Shown here piece by piece: positions 1-7,455 of a stretch of DNA of 10,622 bases. Each line of letters starts with the position of its first letter. The stretch's first letter is position 1. This DNA is from Eimeria necatrix (Eukaryota > Apicomplexa > Conoidasida > Eucoccidiorida > Eimeriidae), in assembly GCF_000499385.1 (NCBI RefSeq), contig NW_013651998.1, forward strand, positions 1-10,622. Direction: 5' to 3'. Under the pieces are notes generated by a model that was not told the DNA's origin, ran no database searches, and saw only the letters and a program-made list of their open reading frames with translations. Both the position numbers and the translations under genes were made by a program.

Positions 1-47
1 CTGGTGGCCAAAGTTCAACGTCTGCCAGGCGCACGTTCGAAAACCGC

Positions 48-55
48 TGCATGCA
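48..55. promoter_or_regulatory. TGCATGCA palindrome
   Basis: Perfect octamer palindrome. In apicomplexans this word is a known AP2-factor binding element enriched in promoters. It lies about 410 bp before the ATG at 464. Its activity here is inferred from the motif alone. Confidence 0.35.
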
Positions 56-179
56 AATGCGAAATCATAGCACGTCCCCTGCTTCCCTACACGCGACACC
101 TTTATGCAACCACGCCCTTCAATCAACAAAATCCACGCCGAGTCGGACAGGTGTTTCAATTCGCAATTGCACCTTCTGG

Positions 180-187
180 TGCATGCA
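180..187. promoter_or_regulatory. TGCATGCA palindrome
   Basis: Second perfect octamer, 132 bp after the first and about 280 bp before the ATG at 464. Two octamers this close are very unlikely by chance, which makes this the best promoter candidate in the window. Confidence 0.4.
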
Positions 188-463
188 CGACAACCCACAC
201 CAGTGCTTTGTACCAGCAGTGTCAAAAGTGCCGTTGACCACATCCTGCATGGGCGACGCTATTCAAATGCGACGGCAAAGAATCATGAAGCCGATTCAAA
301 AGAGGCTACCCAATAGCGCTGTGTTACATTTCGAATGGAAGCAGGTCACGGGCAAAGCATCGTGTGTTATCTGCAAATCATGATCTGAAAAGCATGCGCT
401 TCACATCTGTCCCGCCATCTCTGTCACAGATTGGAACGCCAAAGCAGTCTCGTGTAGCCTGTG

Positions 464-1069
464 ATGGATAAATTGTTGGCATTGTTTCTCCTGCTGTGCT
501 TGTTCTGTGCAGTAAAGAGCTTGGTGTTTGATGGAATAAAGTTTTGGCTTCGCAAGGTCTTACTCAGCAAGGCTGGTACGGGTCAGCAGACAATCAGGCG
601 CTCCCTCGAAGCTCACGTACCAAACACGAGCTACCTGCTGCACATGAGCATATTTTGGTGTGCGCATTTTACACAATATGCCACGAGCACTATCCGAAGC
701 AGATGCCTGCAAATAGAGAAGGCTGTCACGCACAAATTGGTTCTCCAGGCTCACCATCTCCAAATAAGAGCTGTTCAGGCAAAAACGGCATTTGCCAGGC
801 GTCTCAAAGGCCTGAAGTTGCTATGGTTGTTCTCGGTGTTCGCATTGGAGTTGCACACCAGCTTTCGCACGAATGGCAGCTCACGTGTCATAGGCATCCT
901 CCTGCGCAGTTTCCCTTGTCCAAACATAATGGCAAAGGGCTGCTTGTCACCGGTAATGCATTACATGCTCGGCGGAAAATCGCATGTAGCAGCGCTAGCT
1001 TTTGTTCCTGAAAAATTCACTAAATGTCCAATCACCTGTATCGCGTACATCGTAGAATACACCGCATGA
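464..1069 (+). CDS. Putative secreted protein of unknown function (201 aa)
   Basis: I do not recognise this protein. The first ATG of the open frame is at 464, with a purine at -3 and G at +4. It starts directly with a classic signal peptide: MDK, a leucine-rich core (residues 4-17), and a V-K-S site that suits cleavage after residue 19. The mature part is basic and has no clear domain. A second hydrophobic stretch lies at residues about 114-130, just after an RRLKG tract (112-116). Three GCATGC-type sites lie upstream. A frame this long is expected by chance well under once in a window this size (rough estimate from stop-codon frequency), and the signal peptide at the first ATG adds weight. 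Against it, the mature part has no recognisable pattern, and GTAAAG at 513 could be a splice donor, so the true gene may leave this frame early. It could also be a chance frame. Confidence 0.33.
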   Translation: MDKLLALFLLLCLFCAVKSLVFDGIKFWLRKVLLSKAGTGQQTIRRSLEAHVPNTSYLLHMSIFWCAHFTQYATSTIRSRCLQIEKAVTHKLVLQAHHLQIRAVQAKTAFARRLKGLKLLWLFSVFALELHTSFRTNGSSRVIGILLRSFPCPNIMAKGCLSPVMHYMLGGKSHVAALAFVPEKFTKCPITCIAYIVEYTA

Positions 1070-1145
1070 AAGCACACCCTGAGATCGCCTGCATCACCAC
1101 CTCAACTGCGAACTGTCTCCCAGAGCAGACAGCATTTCTACACCA

Positions 1146-1244
1146 AGAAACAACATGCCAAGGTGCCCATGCAAACGGTAAAGCGACGGCGCTCAGAACG
1201 CCGTCGCTCTATCGTTTGGATGGGCACCTTGGTATGTTGTTTCT
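1146..1244 (+). repeat. Long near-perfect hairpin, microRNA-precursor-like
   Basis: Positions 1146-1191 pair with 1199-1244 around a 7-nt loop (1192-1198). Of 46 paired positions, 42 are Watson-Crick. Two are G-U when read as plus-strand RNA (1157/1233 and 1178/1212), and two are mismatched (1171/1219 G-G and 1181/1209 A-C). After a two-base internal loop the stem continues outward for 5 pairs (1139-1143 with 1247-1251) and, past one mismatch, for 4 more (1134-1137 with 1253-1256). The size, small loop and scattered imperfections match a microRNA or small-RNA precursor. Toxoplasma encodes Dicer and Argonaute and has reported hairpin small RNAs. A recent local inverted duplication or a small foldback element would look the same. 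A weak 123-codon frame (1024-1395) runs through it, which I take as incidental. Confidence 0.85.
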
Positions 1245-1506
1245 ACGTGTAAAAATAGCGGCAAGGTTTCTACCTATCGCGAGCTCCTTGCCAACTACGT
1301 TCGAACGAGAAGTACCATACTTTCCTTCACGTCTTCTTCATCTTCAACTCACATCCTGTAAACTCAAAAACGTCGGATACAATCTCATAAGATGAGAATA
1401 TACTTACCTTGCCCAGTATAGATTTTAGAGTGTTGGTCGCGAGTCAAGCCAATCATCGGTTCCGCACACCTTCAGATGGCAATTCCTCAAAGCGCCCAGA
1501 CTATAT

Positions 1507-1526
1507 GGTGCCTTACGTACGGCACC
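1507..1526. repeat. 20-bp near-perfect palindrome
   Basis: GGTGCC and GGCACC flank a central TACGTA, with one mismatched symmetric pair. It could be a dimeric protein binding site. No function is visible, and no gene start sits next to it. Confidence 0.6.
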
Positions 1527-1569
1527 TGGCAAGCGCGATATCATAAATAACTTCCCGCAAATAAAGGAA

Positions 1570-1617
1570 GCACGTAAACAACCTGCTGAGAAGGCACGTA
1601 AACAATCTGTTGTTCAA
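1570..1617 (+). repeat. Two-copy 24-bp tandem repeat
   Basis: GCACGTAAACAA begins at 1570 and again at 1594. The two units agree at 17 of the first 19 positions and then diverge. It lies about 45 bp after the palindrome at 1507-1526. It is too short and too old to assign to any named repeat family. Confidence 0.6.
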
Positions 1618-1707
1618 CACGCAACACCTACAGGCAACAACACCCTCTACTTGCAAAAATGCACGGTGAGCCGCAAAGCTTTCCGAGATGAAGACAGGAG
1701 CTTCAGG

Positions 1708-1715
1708 TGCATGCA
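1708..1715. promoter_or_regulatory. TGCATGCA palindrome
   Basis: Perfect octamer in the middle of the structured 1.5-1.84 kb stretch. No convincing frame starts near it on either strand, so its role is open. Confidence 0.3.
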
Positions 1716-1767
1716 CTGGGGTCTGACTCCGCGTTTTGCTAGTAAGTTTGACAGTAATGTCGCAAGT

Positions 1768-1780
1768 GGCGTAAAACGCC
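1768..1780 (+). repeat. Short GC-rich hairpin
   Basis: GGCGT pairs with ACGCC around an AAA loop. GGCGTA recurs about 20 bp downstream. The stem is small, and I note it only because it belongs to a cluster of inverted repeats with the hairpin at 1816-1836. Confidence 0.45.
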
Positions 1781-1815
1781 TGTTGTCAACTGGCGTAGTG
1801 GTGTAGGCTCTTTTG

Positions 1816-1836
1816 AGGCGCCTTTAGCGGGCGCCT
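1816..1836 (+). repeat. GC-rich stem-loop, 7-bp stem
   Basis: AGGCGCC (1816-1822) pairs with GGCGCCT (1830-1836) around a 7-nt loop. Two further wobble pairs extend the stem outward. No T-run follows that would suggest an RNA polymerase III terminator, and the setting is not bacterial, so I do not call a terminator. Confidence 0.55.
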
Positions 1837-1844
1837 TGTGCGGA

Positions 1845-4088
1845 GTGATTGATGCCTGTGGAGAAAAACCTAGTGTTTTCTAGAAACAACAGCTAGTGTC
1901 GTATAGAAGACAGAATTTGCCGGCTGGCTAAGGACGCCGTAGCTTGACGCATCAATAAACTCAGCGAGTGAGGCTCTGCCTGAGGGCCTTTGCAATGAAA
2001 GTAGAAAAGTGGTCCACCATCGCGTCCGCTCGAAATAATTTAATACTTCTTGCAATTGTCCAGACCAAATTTTCAGACGTATTGTATGTAGTGGCACCTG
2101 TCTAACCATCGCGTCTGCCCTTGGCTGTTATGCGCGCTATGCGAATATGTGTGGCGCGAAAGAGAAAAACCAAGGGACAGCAGGTGCAATATTTCATTAA
2201 AAATGCGTCGGACCTGGGAGACATCGCCATGCCATGATATAAGTTTCTAAGACAAGCAATTTACCAAGCATCTGCAACGCTTCGGAGTACCCAGCAACTG
2301 ACATTGGCGGACATTGCAGAGCAGCTGTTGACGGAAAGGTGTTGTAGCCACAGTTTTTGCAGGCAAAAGCCTGAAAAGGTGAGCATACAGCACTTTGTAG
2401 CAGAATGCAAGCGACACCTTCGCTGCTTCAGTATCTGGTATCTCACTTTGCGTTATCGGTGATGCTTTGCCATAGTTCATCACTTTCAGTTCACAAACTG
2501 GAGCAAGCACTAGGCTGAGGATCGCTTCACTTACTAGCTGTAGTTTTACATCACTTATGGCTGCGCACTGTAATCTAAATGTTCTGCCTTCAGTATACCA
2601 TGGCTACAGGAGGAAATAGAGATGAGCATGTTTGGTTGTCAGTAAAGTATGCCGTTTCGAGTCGTTGTGTGCCGCAACCACACAACTGCAGGACGAAAAC
2701 TGCTGAAGAAATCTCCAGACAAAGTAGCCTTAAACATACAGCAGTCTCTACTACATTAAACAAAGAGCCATACTCGAAAGCTAGATGCCCCAGCAAGGTC
2801 TGCTTGCAAGCTTCTTGTGCAATCACGCATTTTGAACACAAGCAGGCCGCCTCTACAAGCTGCAAAAGCTTCACTGACTAGATTCAGAAGTCTACCTACT
2901 AGCTATGTTATATCCACGCATGAGCAGTAATTTGTGCTATTGTTTCGATGCTTGAGACTGCACCGAACCCAAAAGAGCACACAGAAGCAAGTATTTCATG
3001 CATTAATCTATTTCCACAACACCTGTACATCACACGTACTGTCACCGCTAACGGAACAGCAAGTCGCAATTGTCAGCTTTGGTTATCAAATGGGACAGAC
3101 GCACAGAAGATGAGCCATACATACCCGCCACTATATAACAAAGCGTTCAGGAGACAAAACCAAAACATGCAAACGCTCTTTGCTGTCCTGACGTATGTTC
3201 AGTAAATAAACCATTCGCACGCGACCTGCTCATAGGCGCTGGAAAATTGCGCTGCTTGCACGCCAAGACGCCTTTCTAGTTCTTCCGCGGCATTGTTAGA
3301 TCCACTGTTAATCTCAAGTTTATCGACAGCACTCGTGTGCGTCAGGCAGCTCTCCATCTAGCTGATAGACCCCCTGAGCCAACACCCACGCAATAACATG
3401 CCCACTTTAGGATCGTACAGCTTGAACAAGGCACTGCATACGGTATTTTAGGTGGATGCCCTGAACCTTCCTATCCAGCATACGTTTTCAGCAGCCCTAC
3501 GCAGCTATGTCATAAGCTCCTGCACCTTGCATGTGATGAAGTGGTGAACAAACGTTTTGAAGTCGGAAAGGTAGGCAAATGCAGCAGCAGTCGCCTGCAT
3601 ATCGACGCGAGCCGCCTCCACTGTTCATATCATTGGCAGACGCACGCCCTAAGATCAGCTTTGGTCAAAACCAAGCACGATTTCACTTCTAACCTTTTGC
3701 GAAGACCAGTTGCACGCCAGTTACACACCACCAACTAGCCATGGTACCAAGGTATACTGTTGCTGCAGCCCATAACGCCAAATACGCGCATCTCAGCAAG
3801 GCGCACCATTATATTCGCACGAGGCAGGATTTTGCGCGCAGTTACCATTGGCCTAGCCTGTCCTCAGAGGAAAATATCAACGCGTATCAACAAATCTTTG
3901 GCGGAACTTCCAGTACATGACCCTCCACAAACCGTAACGTGCAACTCCACATCTTGCAAGGACAAACGTACAGTCCAAGAATAGCTGGCTTGCGTAGACA
4001 CGCACTATGCCCGGTCCTAAACAGTACCGCGCTGGGCAGTAGATGTCAAAGAATAAAACTACCACTGCAGCACGCAGTGTGTTCAACT
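1845..4088. other. Gene-free stretch, nothing supported
   Basis: No frame here exceeds about 100 codons, and opposite-strand frames overlap one another in the way chance frames do (for example 2579-2881 plus and 2590-2874 minus). I find no tRNA-like, rRNA-like or GCATGC signals. A short self-complementary patch (CCATGG/GGTACC) sits near 3740. Spliced small exons cannot be excluded by eye. Confidence 0.5.
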
Positions 4089-4583
4089 ATGAAAGTTTTC
4101 TGCAACGCAACTCACTGCTGTAGGGGATTCAGGCACTTCTTCAAACCGTTGTGCTTGTCCCTACGAGCCCCCCATAGCTTTTTGGCAGCAGGCGTATTAG
4201 TGCTGCGTCTACCCGTACATGGGAACAAGTCAACCAGCCACGGCAACCACAGGCGAGTCACAAACCGCGAAGTAAAGAGCTGCTTTCTGGTCAAACGGCA
4301 AAGGCTGTTTGACTGCGTATTTGGCCCTCACATTCGCTTTGTTTCTACAGCGACATTTACTGAGAATGAGCGCAGATGGACTACTTTATCAAATAAATTC
4401 CAAGATGCCTTCGGGACGGCTTCGGGAAGCGCTGAAGAGGCATCAGAAGGCGGTCGGCTATCCAGTGGTGCAGGCACTGGTGCTCTGAAACAGAGAGCAA
4501 TTAGCAGTACGGTGCGCCTATCAGATGCGCACTATTACGATGCGCCTATCGGGTGCGCACTATCTGCAGGCAACAGGATTTGA
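4089..4583 (+). CDS. Weak candidate gene, hypothetical protein (164 aa)
   Basis: I do not recognise this protein. The open frame runs upstream to 3939, but the first ATG is at 4089 (A at -3). The N-terminal third is basic and cysteine-rich, with a short hydrophobic stretch at residues about 29-41 that is weak for a membrane anchor. Residues about 108-131 are rich in Ser, Gly, Ala and Glu, a low-complexity tail like that of many secreted coccidian proteins. A tract at about 4346-4358 (TTTGTTTCTACAG) resembles a splice acceptor, so only the 3' part may be a real exon. The last 23 codons lie largely in the 28-bp tandem repeat at 4513-4568. That unit is not a multiple of three, so its copies are read in different frames, which argues against selection on this C-terminus. 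Chance is a serious alternative. Confidence 0.18.
   Translation: MKVFCNATHCCRGFRHFFKPLCLSLRAPHSFLAAGVLVLRLPVHGNKSTSHGNHRRVTNREVKSCFLVKRQRLFDCVFGPHIRFVSTATFTENERRWTTLSNKFQDAFGTASGSAEEASEGGRLSSGAGTGALKQRAISSTVRLSDAHYYDAPIGCALSAGNRI
4513..4568 (+). repeat. 28-bp tandem repeat built of four TGCGC units (13/15 bp)
   Basis: Two 28-bp copies begin at 4513 and 4541. Each copy splits into a 13-bp half starting TGCGCCTATC and a 15-bp half starting TGCGCACTAT, giving TGCGC at 4513, 4526, 4541 and 4554. This looks like an ancestral unit of about 14 bp that duplicated, diverged and duplicated again. The regular spacing could also form an array of binding sites. Confidence 0.7.
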
Positions 4584-5799
4584 CCTGAGAATTTTTACGA
4601 GTGATTGCCGAGAATAACAATCCGGCGGCAAATTCCTTAAAACAACTATATTGTTTTTTGCAAGCCGTGTGACGCAGTGTTTCCCCCCGCCGAAGCAAGC
4701 TGATACATTTGCTTGCATTTTGCAGCTGTCAAAGATTCGCTGTCGCGGTCGCGACACATGAAAAAGCAATAGCCATCGAGGAATAGGACAAAAGCCCGAA
4801 TAAGGAGAATACCAGCTCCTGTTGTGGCTTGTCCTAGATGCAGCAACGTTCGGGCATCCACAACCTTTGATCTGAATCTAATCTAGGGTGATATCCTCTC
4901 GGTGGTTGGTTGCTGTGAGGGACACAATACAGACAAGTGAACCTAATTCCACTTGAGAAGAAGTCAAAAGAGGTCGATTTTGTGTGTGGAAGCGTTGTAG
5001 CTGCTCATAGTGGGGGCTACTTGTACGAAGTGAAATGTATACAAGAAACTGCACACAGAGCATGGTTGCTTGCGGATTGCGTACAGTGTGAAACGATCGC
5101 AACAAAGCCTTTCCTGAACATCCCGGCATCCATAGAAGTACCTCGTCAAGCAAACGGATGCCTACGGACTGGCATCCAGCTACGGAGTATCTTGATATGG
5201 GACAAACAAATGGACAAAGCTGCATGTCCGCACTCAGACGCTTCCACAACCAGAGCCAGAAACCACGTCACAAAGCTGAAGCATTACAGAATGACACAGA
5301 GACGCCATCCAATTTACACACAGACGCACGCATACTATATCTCGCAAATGGCCTGTAAAATGTGCACGCATCTTTTTATTGAGCACCAAATCAAACGGTA
5401 GAAGATATATCAAAGGCTGTATAGGGCCTTTTGTTGTGAATAATTGAGGTGTCAGTAGTCTGTCTTGCCTCACGGAAACAGCAGTGGGAGAGACAGGAGA
5501 AAGTGCCGAAGGAACAATCGAACGCACAGCATGTACCTCTTGAGCAATGAGGCTTCTTCTATGTTCGAAATGAAATTCCAACTAAATCGGGTGGCATGCA
5601 AGCAGCCCACGAGGAAGCCTACACGAGTAGCGCATCTGTTGGACATATCAACCGTGAAGCTCGGAATATTTGGATAAAACACGCATAAAAAAGGCCGTGA
5701 CCACGAGCAGCTGATAATGTCCCAGTCAACGCTCTGCCACTACGTGGAAATCAGCTCACCTTCCGCTGTAGTACGAAGTGACTTTGCGCCTCGGCAATG

Positions 5800-5807
5800 T
5801 GCATGCA
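5800..5807. promoter_or_regulatory. TGCATGCA palindrome
   Basis: Perfect octamer in the 5.59-6.79 kb cluster. The nearest plus-strand ATG frame of any length is at 6269 (109 codons), which I do not accept as a gene. The target of the site is unknown. Confidence 0.3.
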
Positions 5808-5864
5808 CTGACAAAGCCTAGACCTAGCTCATGCATAATTGTGTGTCGTCGATAGCCGACTCTT

Positions 5865-5902
5865 CCCGTATCTTTAAGGGCCTATCGTGAAGCGATAACG
5901 GG
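5865..5902 (+). repeat. Split-stem hairpin
   Basis: CGATAACGGG (5893-5902) pairs with two separated pieces, TATCG (5883-5887, loop TGAAG) and CCCGT (5865-5869), with a 13-nt bulge between them. It forms a plausible small RNA or DNA fold, about 60 bp from the octamer at 5800, with no known function. Confidence 0.4.
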
Positions 5903-6779
5903 TCATCACCACAATTAGAAAAGCGAAGCATCACTGGGCATCAGTGGCGTCTGATTTGCACGCATGCTGTATTCGCATCGATCTCACGGATCATTTTACG
6001 CGACGTAGCTCCGCATTCCACGCGAAAAGCCACATTTTCAGGCACTGCATGCCCAACGTTTTCGGCATATCTTCTGTATATATGGCTTCACGGCGTATTC
6101 ACCACTTGGCAGGGTCATCTGCCGTCTGTTACTGCCGTATTCGAATGCCGCGTGGTTCATTCATTTCTATGGCTTTGTGTCCGTAGAAGAAAACATTAGA
6201 AGCGCAATTCCAAGTCACTAGTACACAAGCAAAAGCTTCAGTTAGTCTGATGTGCGTCTGCGCAATTAATGGATGCTCAGCGTGCACACGATGAAAGCGC
6301 ACACAGAAAGCGCACTCTGCATGATCTGGCCCACGCATGCTCCCTTCCGCAGCAGCACGCCTGTCATTTGGGAATACAGTCACGAAGAACTCCAGCTTCA
6401 GGTGCCGTTACTCTTGCAGTCCGACGGCGAACTCAGAACGCGTGCGCGGTGGACATGAATCCATGTGCGATTCATGTAAGCATTATGCCGTGGATACGTC
6501 AAGGTATTGATATCCACAAGTTGCATGTCAACATCCTTCTTTCAAAATATTTGTTTCTAAGGACTCCGTCCAGTTGGTCTACTATTCACTTCACCTGAGC
6601 TGCCCTGTGCAACACGTTCAAGTCACCTCCTGTAGCATTAGAGCAGTTCCCGCTCATCGTCAGAGAAGCTTTTGATTATCTGCATGGGCTATGAGATCAT
6701 TCGGACCAGGGGTGGCCAGTAATGACAATGTTCATCGAAAGATTCGCAGCACTGGACACACACACCGTGATGATGAACA

Positions 6780-6787
6780 TGCATGCA
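6780..6787. promoter_or_regulatory. TGCATGCA palindrome
   Basis: Perfect octamer near the end of the GCATGC cluster. It lies downstream of the minus-strand frame 7455-7039, so it is not that frame's promoter unless the element works at a distance. Confidence 0.3.
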
Positions 6788-7038
6788 GTATATACAACTA
6801 GCTGCGGTCAACTCAGCAGGTACCCACGACTACCGCGCATAATCACGAACACCAGCCTGAACGATGAAGGTGAGCTTGTGCGACAAATAATTCTCTTGCC
6901 AAAAAAAGGAGCCAACGGTGCACCAGAAAAGCAATGAGGCAGCTATTAATATCCCCGCGGCAAATTGGTGACCACTTGGGCAGTAGGCACCAAGCATAGA
7001 AGCACTCGTTGCGGTAAACAAGCTGTGTAGCTACCAAA

Positions 7039-7455
7039 TTATGGCATTGCCAACTGCGCACCTTTTCGTAGGCTGCTCAGGCAAAGCAGGGATGGAGCTT
7101 CGCAACATCTCTGACTCACGGAGCACTCTTTGGAGCCGCTTTCCGAGAGCCTTCGTCCGTAAACGTCGCGGTCCTTCGAAAGGAATTGAGACCTAAGTGT
7201 CATGTAGCAGTGCATGACAATAAAGCCAACAGCTGCTGTAGCCGCAACGAAGGCAAGACTGGCAAGAAGATTCATAGAACGGCGACGCCGGCGGTATAAA
7301 GTTGCCGCAGTATTTTGGTGTCCAAAATTTGATCCATTTTCATAGGGCAGTACTTCCGGTATGGACGCTGGTTTGCCTTGTGCTTCAAGGAGCTCTTTGG
7401 CTGCGATGGCAACCAAGCATGACACTGAGTAAGCAAGCAGTACAAATATGCGCAT
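7039..7455 (-). CDS. Putative exported single-pass membrane protein (138 aa), coccidian GRA-like
   Basis: Not matched to a named gene. The frame is open from 7623, but its first ATG is at 7455 (A at -3), and a signal peptide starts exactly there: MRIFVLLAYSVSCLVAIAA, with likely cleavage near residues 18-20. A short acidic-neutral spacer (20-54) leads to five arginines (55-59). A 25-residue hydrophobic segment follows (61-85). RRLSE lies at 101-105 on the far side of the membrane. RRLxx is the TEXEL motif cut by Golgi protease ASP5 in Toxoplasma exported dense-granule proteins. Signal peptide, one membrane span and TEXEL together fit that class, though a three-residue motif can arise by chance. 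GTGAGT at 7119-7114 follows codon 112 in phase 0 and could be a splice donor, so residues 113-138 may be intron. A pyrimidine tract ending in CAG just before the ATG could be a 5'-leader acceptor. Confidence 0.45.
   Translation of the reverse strand: MRIFVLLAYSVSCLVAIAAKELLEAQGKPASIPEVLPYENGSNFGHQNTAATLYRRRRRSMNLLASLAFVAATAAVGFIVMHCYMTLRSQFLSKDRDVYGRRLSESGSKECSVSQRCCEAPSLLCLSSLRKGAQLAMP

Larger units (their letters stand above)
1..463. other. Upstream region with three GCATGC-type sites
   Basis: I see no convincing gene here; the short frames are overlapping and unremarkable. The stretch contains two TGCATGCA octamers (48-55, 180-187) and one GCATGC (392-397), and it ends at the ATG of the signal-peptide frame at 464. 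If that frame is real, this is its likely promoter and 5' leader. Nothing else in the sequence marks a transcription start. Confidence 0.35.
4584..7038. other. No gene supported; six GCATGC-type sites between 5.59 and 6.79 kb
   Basis: Several frames of 100-160 codons occur, but they overlap on opposite strands (4937-5401 plus against 4878-5249 minus; 5465-5677 plus against 5470-5682 minus), and most lack a usable ATG. The clear signal is a cluster of GCATGC words at 5594, 5800 (octamer), 5962, 6046, 6335 and 6780 (octamer). Such a cluster suggests a regulatory region or an unannotated transcript start. Confidence 0.45.

Noticed and set aside
544..1011. 155-codon plus-strand frame
   Set aside because: It overlaps the signal-peptide frame at 464 in another phase, and its own translation shows no signal or domain.
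1024..1395. 123-codon plus-strand frame
   Set aside because: It runs straight through both arms of the long hairpin, so its open state is better explained by the repeat. No protein feature is visible.
5298..5304. AGAGACG, matching a Toxoplasma promoter motif (A/T)GAGACG
   Set aside because: A single copy of a 7-base word is expected by chance. In known promoters it occurs in several copies near the start.
4919..5401. 161-codon open frame on the plus strand with protein-like composition
   Set aside because: It has no ATG before about residue 97, no recognisable domain, and an antisense frame of 123 codons overlaps it. A frame this long is expected about once by chance in a window of this size.
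6269..6598. 109-codon frame with ATG near the GCATGC cluster
   Set aside because: It is rich in His, Ala and Arg without any pattern and within the length expected by chance. Only its position beside the motif cluster is notable.
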